Source of the DNA: AEGEAN-183 sp045563675
Lineage (GTDB): Bacteria > Pseudomonadota > Gammaproteobacteria > Magnimaribacterales > Magnimaribacteraceae
Length of the DNA: 64,000 nucleotides
Assembly: GCA_045563675.1 (NCBI GenBank)
Contig: JBJLIX010000001.1
Location: 558,001 to 622,000 of the forward strand
Reading direction: 5' to 3'
Shown here: one piece after another, positions 59,771 through 64,000 of the stretch
Numbering within the stretch: the first letter of the stretch is position 1
How the letters are laid out: each line of letters starts with the position of its first letter
Translations under genes and position numbers: made by a program
The notes under the pieces: generated by a model
Seen by the model: only the letters and a program-made list of their open reading frames with translations
Told to the model about the DNA's origin: nothing
Database searches by the model: none

Positions 59771-61762
59771 ATGACAGATAGTTATCTTGTAATACCACCC
59801 TTACTTGGCTTTGTAGGCCTTTTAGTTGCAATGGGGATTTATCTCATTGTTAATAGGTTCCCCGAAGGCGATGACAAAGTTAAGAAAATAGGTGATCAAA
59901 TTCACCTTGGGGCTATGACGTTTATGAAAACAGAATATCTTTACTTAACAATCTTCGCATTTGTCGTAATTGTATTAGTTTGGCTGTCTTTGGGGCGAGA
60001 TACTGCTACTGCAGTTTTAGCTGGCGCTCTTTCCTCTTCAATAGCAGGTTGGATAGGAATGTATTCAGCAACAAAAGCAAATGTGAGAACAGCTACAGCA
60101 GCAGCTAATTCTGGAGCAGAAACAGCTCTTTCAGTTGCGTTTTATGGCGGTTCAATAATGGGACTTTGTGTTGCTTCACTTGGCTTAATAGGATTGGGTT
60201 CACTTTACTATTTTTTAAGTGGAGATGCTCATTCTATAGAAGGTTTTGCTATGGGAGCATCAATAGTAGCTCTATTTTCTAGAGTAGGAGGGGGAATATA
60301 TACTAAAAGTGCAGATGTAGGAGCAGATCTTGTAGGTAAGATTGAAGCAGGAATACCTGAGGACGATCCTAGAAACCCTGGAGTAATAGCTGACAACGTT
60401 GGAGATAATGTTGGGGATATAGCTGGAATGGGTTCAGATATTTTTGAATCTTACTGCGGTTCTATGGTTGCATGTATTGCCATAGCAGCGACTTCAGCAA
60501 CTATTGCTGAATATAACAGAGAAGGAATGATGTTTTTACCCTTAGCGTTAGCCTCTATAGGTTTAATAGCTTCCATTATAGGGATCATAGTGGTTAGAAT
60601 TTTTTCTAACTTATCTCCGGCTTTAGCAATGAGGATAGGGACGATTATGGCACCTATGATTTTTGTTTCTGCTGCTTTCTTTCTTATAGATATTTTAGTG
60701 CCTAATAGCGATATTTGGTATGCAGTAGTTTGTGGTTCTGCAGGAGGAATAATTATTGGTTTAATAACTGAGTATTACACAGGTTCAAAGCCTATAATTA
60801 AGATTGCTGAGTCAGGCCAAACTGGTCCTGCTACTGTAATGATTACAGGTCTGTCAGTTGGTATGCAGTCAGTTGTTATACCAATTGCATGTATAGCTTT
60901 AATTATTTTTATATCAACCAAGTTAACTGGGTTATATGGAGTGGGCATAGCTGCTGTAGGAATGCTTTCAACTGTAGGAATAACTATGGCAATCGATGCT
61001 TATGGCCCAGTAGCTGATAATGCTGGGGGTATAGCAGAAATGGCAGGTATGCCACCAGAAACACGAAAAATTACTGATGAATTAGATGAACAAGGAAATA
61101 CAACGGCAGCCATAGGCAAGGGTTTTGCTATAGGTGCCGCAGCATTAGCTGCTTTAGCAATAATTGCTGCTTTCGTTTCTACTGTTTCTGCTACTAGAGG
61201 AGAAGAACTTAAATTGCTATTAGATAACCCAATGGTTCTAATAGGTTTGTTTATTGGAGGCGCTATCCCTTTTCTTATAGCCTCAATAACGATGACTGCT
61301 GTTGGTGATGCTGCTTTTGAAATGATAAATGAGATAAGAAGGCAGTTCAAAGAAATACCAGGGTTACTTGAAGGGAAAGCTGAACCAGATACTGCTAAAT
61401 GCGTAGATATAGCAACTTCAGCAGCTTTAAAAAAGATGCTCATACCAGGAGTAATTGCTGTTTCAGCACCTCCTTTAGTTGGATTTATCTTGGGTCCTGA
61501 ATCCTTAGGTGGTATGTTAGCTGGAGGTTTGCTTGCATGCGTTTTAATGGCTCTTTTTATGGCTAATGCTGGCGGGGCTTGGGACAATGCCAAGAAGTAT
61601 ATTGAAAAAGGAAATTTAGGCGGAAAGGGAACTGATACTCATGCAGCAGCTGTTGTAGGAGACACGGTAGGGGATCCTTTTAAAGATACCTCTGGACCTT
61701 CAATGAATATCTTAATTAATGTTATGGCGATAGTGAGTTTAGTTATTGCCCCTTTACTTTAA
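59771..61762 (+). CDS. hppA: Membrane pyrophosphatase (K+-dependent type), ion-pumping HppA
   Basis: This 663-residue protein has about 16 membrane helices and pumps ions using pyrophosphate. The pyrophosphate site is DVGADLVGKIEAGIPEDDPR and DNVGDNVGDIAGMGSD; AYGPVADNAGGIAEM and GDTVGDPFKDTSGPS are also conserved. The segment GNTTAAIGKGFAIG has Ala446 and Gly449, as in K+-dependent enzymes (K+-independent ones have Lys here). DIFESYCGS puts the gating Glu in the position seen in Na+-pumping members. Pumping of Na+, H+ or both cannot be settled. An AAGGAG ribosome site precedes the ATG. Confidence 0.93.
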   Translation: MTDSYLVIPPLLGFVGLLVAMGIYLIVNRFPEGDDKVKKIGDQIHLGAMTFMKTEYLYLTIFAFVVIVLVWLSLGRDTATAVLAGALSSSIAGWIGMYSATKANVRTATAAANSGAETALSVAFYGGSIMGLCVASLGLIGLGSLYYFLSGDAHSIEGFAMGASIVALFSRVGGGIYTKSADVGADLVGKIEAGIPEDDPRNPGVIADNVGDNVGDIAGMGSDIFESYCGSMVACIAIAATSATIAEYNREGMMFLPLALASIGLIASIIGIIVVRIFSNLSPALAMRIGTIMAPMIFVSAAFFLIDILVPNSDIWYAVVCGSAGGIIIGLITEYYTGSKPIIKIAESGQTGPATVMITGLSVGMQSVVIPIACIALIIFISTKLTGLYGVGIAAVGMLSTVGITMAIDAYGPVADNAGGIAEMAGMPPETRKITDELDEQGNTTAAIGKGFAIGAAALAALAIIAAFVSTVSATRGEELKLLLDNPMVLIGLFIGGAIPFLIASITMTAVGDAAFEMINEIRRQFKEIPGLLEGKAEPDTAKCVDIATSAALKKMLIPGVIAVSAPPLVGFILGPESLGGMLAGGLLACVLMALFMANAGGAWDNAKKYIEKGNLGGKGTDTHAAAVVGDTVGDPFKDTSGPSMNILINVMAIVSLVIAPLL

Positions 61763-62199
61763 TCTAATAATTTTTTTCTCATAGTAGTATGGGGTATGCC
61801 GGTATCAGACTGATATGGTTCGCACTCCTCATAACCCAATGAGATATAAAACTTTAATGCATTTTCTCTAGCATTTAAGATCATAGTCTTTGTTCCCATA
61901 TCTTTAGCAATTTCTTCTAATTTATTAACTATTAATGAACCCAAGCCCTCTCTTTGTATAGATTGCTTTACAGCCATGTACCGGATTTGACCTTCATTAT
62001 TGTTATTAAAATGCAGTCTTCCGCTCCCAACAATTTTTTGGTCTTTATTTAAGGCTATTAAGTGATGGCTTTGATCTTCTAAGTCATCTTTTAAACTTTC
62101 TTTGGACATACCAAGAGGTTTTCTTAACATTTCCCATCTGAAATTAAAATATTCCTCCCATTCTGATTTAGTTTTAGGTGATTTGATGGTGTAATTCAT
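61759..62199 (-). CDS. GNAT family N-acetyltransferase
   Basis: This 146-residue acetyltransferase has IRYMAVKQSIQREGLGSLIV with the acetyl-CoA-binding loop, preceded by VGSGRLHFNNNNEGQ, and ends with LNARENALKFYISLGYEEC. The substrate is unknown. The gene overlaps the convergent pyrophosphatase stop by 4 bases and is divergent from cmoA with 28 bases between starts. Confidence 0.88.
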   Translation of the reverse strand: MNYTIKSPKTKSEWEEYFNFRWEMLRKPLGMSKESLKDDLEDQSHHLIALNKDQKIVGSGRLHFNNNNEGQIRYMAVKQSIQREGLGSLIVNKLEEIAKDMGTKTMILNARENALKFYISLGYEECEPYQSDTGIPHTTMRKKLLD

Positions 62200-62227
62200 T
62201 AGATAAGTAATTAGTTATTTAATTTTT

Positions 62228-62950
62228 ATGATGATTAAGAAGGATAATATTTTTGAATCTAGTAATTTTAACGACTTACCCTTTTCTTTCAATGAAGAAG
62301 TTACTGAAGTATTTGAAGATATGATAGATAGATCTGTTCCGGGCTATAGGTCGAGTCTAAAAATTATAGAAGAGTTAGGTAAAAGATACTTCAAGGATGA
62401 CACGTCTTGTTATGACCTTGGATGTTCTCTTGGTGGTGCTACGTTAAGTCTTTTAAGCGCTATTCAGGGAAGAGAGGGAAAGATTTATGCTGTAGATAAA
62501 TCAAACGCTATGATCTCAGCATGTAATAAAAAATTTACTAATTTCAAAAAAGTCTATTTTCTCAATCAAGATATTGAAGCCACAGAGATTAAAGATGCCT
62601 CTATAGTTGTTTTAAATTTTGTTCTTCAGTTTCTAGATACTGAAAAAAGAAATAGTTTATTAGATAAAGTTTTTTCTGGGATGAGAAAAGGGGGTTTGTT
62701 AGTCTTGTCCGAAAAGATACATTTTGATAATGAATTAAGAAATAAGACTCTTTTTAATTTACATCATAATTTCAAATTTAAGAATGGATACACTCAGATG
62801 GAAATTTCTAGGAAAAGAGATGCCTTAGAGGGAGTTTTGGTAACTGATTTAGAAGAAGATCACAATAATAGACTCAAGAAACTAGGATTCAGAAACACAA
62901 GAAAAGTCATGAGTAATCTAAATTTTCTAACTTTAATATCTGAAAAATAA
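62228..62950 (+). CDS. cmoA: Carboxy-S-adenosyl-L-methionine synthase CmoA
   Basis: The 240-residue enzyme makes carboxy-SAM from SAM and prephenate for wobble-uridine modification. It has SFNEEVTEVFEDMIDRSVPG, the SAM-binding YDLGCSLGGATLSLLSAIQG, VVLNFVLQFLD and MRKGGLLVLSEKIHFDNEL. It shares one base with the start of cmoB, and the pair acts in sequence on tRNA U34. Only a weak ribosome site is visible before the ATG. Confidence 0.95.
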   Translation: MMIKKDNIFESSNFNDLPFSFNEEVTEVFEDMIDRSVPGYRSSLKIIEELGKRYFKDDTSCYDLGCSLGGATLSLLSAIQGREGKIYAVDKSNAMISACNKKFTNFKKVYFLNQDIEATEIKDASIVVLNFVLQFLDTEKRNSLLDKVFSGMRKGGLLVLSEKIHFDNELRNKTLFNLHHNFKFKNGYTQMEISRKRDALEGVLVTDLEEDHNNRLKKLGFRNTRKVMSNLNFLTLISEK

Positions 62951-63879
62951 TGACCGGATTAGGTAAGAATTGGATGGATCTTATAAAAGAATTTGATTCT
63001 GAGCCCTATGGAAATTTAAAAGATAAGAGGATTGAGGCTTGGAAAGAAATAATTACAAATTTGCCTAAAATTGAATCTTCTAAACTGGATCTAGAGAGTG
63101 GAATAATAGTTCAAGGTAATTGGAATAAGGAAGATGAAAAAAAAGCGCAAGAAAATTTATTAAGTCTTGTGCCCTGGAGAAAAGGTCCATTTAGCATAGG
63201 AAATGTATTCATAGACGCTGAATGGAGATCAAATATGAAATGGGATCGTATTCTTGATTTGAACGTAGAATTCAAAGGAAAGAATATTTTAGATGTAGGA
63301 TCAGGCAATGGTTATTATGGTTTTAGAATGCTTGGTAAGAAGGCTCAGTTTGTTACCTGTCTTGAACCAAATCTTTCTCATTTGACTCAATTTCTAGCAC
63401 TAAATCATTTTATTAAATCAAAAAACATAAGAATGATCCCTAAGAGGATTGAAGAAATAAACTTTTTAGATAAATCCTTTGATTTAGTATTAAGTATGGG
63501 AGTTTTATACCATCAAAGAAATCCTGAAAATCATTTAAGCCTCTTATCTTCTAACTTAAAAGAAGGTGGTCAGTTAATAATAGAAACTTTAGTAGCCCCC
63601 GACAAGTACGGGGAAGTCCTCATACCAGAAAAAAACTATGCAAATATGCCAAATGTAAGGTTTGTTCACACAAAAAAAGGGTTAAATAACTTAATTAAAA
63701 GATCGGGTTTGAGAATATTGAAGATAGGTTCTTCAGTAAAAACTTCTCTTGAAGAACAGAGGTCAACTAAGTGGATGCCTTTCAGGTCTTTAGTAGATGG
63801 ATTAAATCTAAATTTAGATAAAACCGTGGAGGGCTTACCAGCTCCAAACAGAGTGGTTTTGGTTTTGATCAAATCATGA
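62950..63879 (+). CDS. cmoB: tRNA U34 carboxymethyltransferase CmoB
   Basis: The 309-residue enzyme uses carboxy-SAM to convert 5-hydroxyuridine at tRNA position 34 to cmo5U. It has LVPWRKGPFSIGNVFIDAEW and WDRILDLNVEFKGKNILDVG, then GSGNGYYGFRMLGKKAQFVT. Further motifs are SMGVLYHQRNPENHLSLL and KNYANMPNVRFVHTKKGL. It overlaps cmoA by one base and ends 6 bases inside the convergent recG stop region. Confidence 0.96.
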   Translation: MTGLGKNWMDLIKEFDSEPYGNLKDKRIEAWKEIITNLPKIESSKLDLESGIIVQGNWNKEDEKKAQENLLSLVPWRKGPFSIGNVFIDAEWRSNMKWDRILDLNVEFKGKNILDVGSGNGYYGFRMLGKKAQFVTCLEPNLSHLTQFLALNHFIKSKNIRMIPKRIEEINFLDKSFDLVLSMGVLYHQRNPENHLSLLSSNLKEGGQLIIETLVAPDKYGEVLIPEKNYANMPNVRFVHTKKGLNNLIKRSGLRILKIGSSVKTSLEEQRSTKWMPFRSLVDGLNLNLDKTVEGLPAPNRVVLVLIKS

Positions 63880-64000
63880 ATCTGAGTAATCAAGCCTAGA
63901 TCCAATCCACCTTTCAATAAGAGACCTGGCTTGAATTTCATTAGTCTTAGCAATAAGAAGTGCTTCTTCTTGAGCTAATTCCAATAGATCAGAATCTCTG
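63874..64000 (-). CDS. recG: ATP-dependent DNA helicase RecG, C-terminal fragment
   Basis: On the minus strand the frame is open to the window edge. It ends RDSDLLELAQEEALLIAKTN then EIQARSLIERWIGSRLDYSDS and TGA, giving 41 residues. The ending resembles the E. coli RecG tail (QAKALIERWMPETERYSNA). RecG remodels stalled replication forks. The rest lies outside. Its stop overlaps cmoB by 6 bases. Confidence 0.75.
   Translation of the reverse strand, partial: RDSDLLELAQEEALLIAKTNEIQARSLIERWIGSRLDYSDS

Noticed and set aside
61000..61593. A 197-residue open frame on the minus strand inside hppA
   Set aside because: It is entirely antisense to a well-supported gene, rich in Ala/Pro/Ser as expected of a frame mirroring a small-residue-rich membrane protein, and resembles no family.
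1..64000. CRISPR arrays
   Set aside because: No series of regularly spaced direct repeats was seen by eye anywhere in the window; the only long direct repeat is the tRNA-Phe copy.

Overview
The window is a gene-dense, low-GC (roughly one third G+C, judged by eye) bacterial chromosome segment with about 66 protein genes and one intact tRNA. Gene content and order are gammaproteobacterial: uvrD next to a TRAP transporter, yggS-proC-yggT, metX-metW-rdgB, rppH-TSUP...lgt-thyA-folA, hisBHAF divergent from mutY-yggX-tRNA-Phe, glnA-ntrB-ntrC, ubiA-rubredoxin and cmoA-cmoB. Very short spacers, many 1-20 base overlaps and a low GC content point to a streamlined marine gammaproteobacterium. A SAR86-like lineage is my best inference, but it is not proven by the sequence.

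Layout. 1-6.3 kb: end of uvrD, a TakP-type TRAP transporter, an acyl-CoA dehydrogenase with yaaA, and a dienoyl-CoA isomerase-like crotonase. 6.4-17.4 kb: cysQ, rpoH, trmB, then a long minus-strand block (metX-metW-rdgB under a SAM-II riboswitch; yggS-proC-yggT; argS; efp; a DUF1295-phosphatidylserine decarboxylase fusion). 17.4-22.8 kb: a DUF3450-TtpC-ExbB-ExbD-TonB-TPR energy-transduction operon. 22.8-28.2 kb: folA, thyA, lgt, an acetate-type symporter with its DUF4212 subunit, a TauE-type exporter and rppH. 28.2-34.6 kb: a HAD phosphatase, the glycine cleavage genes gcvT-gcvH-gcvP and a class I aminotransferase. 34.6-44.4 kb: hspQ, a FAD-dependent ferredoxin reductase, zapE, GFA and DUF1295 proteins, apt, an MTA/SAH nucleosidase-like protein, a FadB/FadJ-type enzyme, a metallo-beta-lactamase-fold protein and a proline iminopeptidase. 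44.4-46.2 kb: a 1.6 kb insert carrying one FG-GAP lipoprotein, bounded by tRNA-Phe and a copy of its 3' part. 46.2-51.4 kb: yggX, mutY, hisBHAF, gpmA and a rhodanese. 51.4-64 kb: an ntrC-ntrB-glnA operon with a eukaryote-type (GSII) glutamine synthetase, repair and acetyltransferase genes, ubiA, rubredoxin, a dicarboxylate symporter, a membrane pyrophosphatase, cmoAB and the end of recG.

Together the genes describe an aerobic heterotroph. It imports organic and amino acids by ion-coupled transporters and large substrates through TonB receptors. It degrades fatty acids, cleaves glycine for one-carbon units (feeding thyA/folA), recycles SAM products, and controls nitrogen assimilation through NtrBC. 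The most distinctive items are the DUF1295-Psd fusion, GSII inside an enteric-style glnA-ntrBC operon with a near-perfect NtrC palindrome upstream, the SAM-II riboswitch followed directly by a terminator that abuts the metX start, and the tRNA-Phe-bounded mini-island. I found no CRISPR array, prophage, transposase or integrase.
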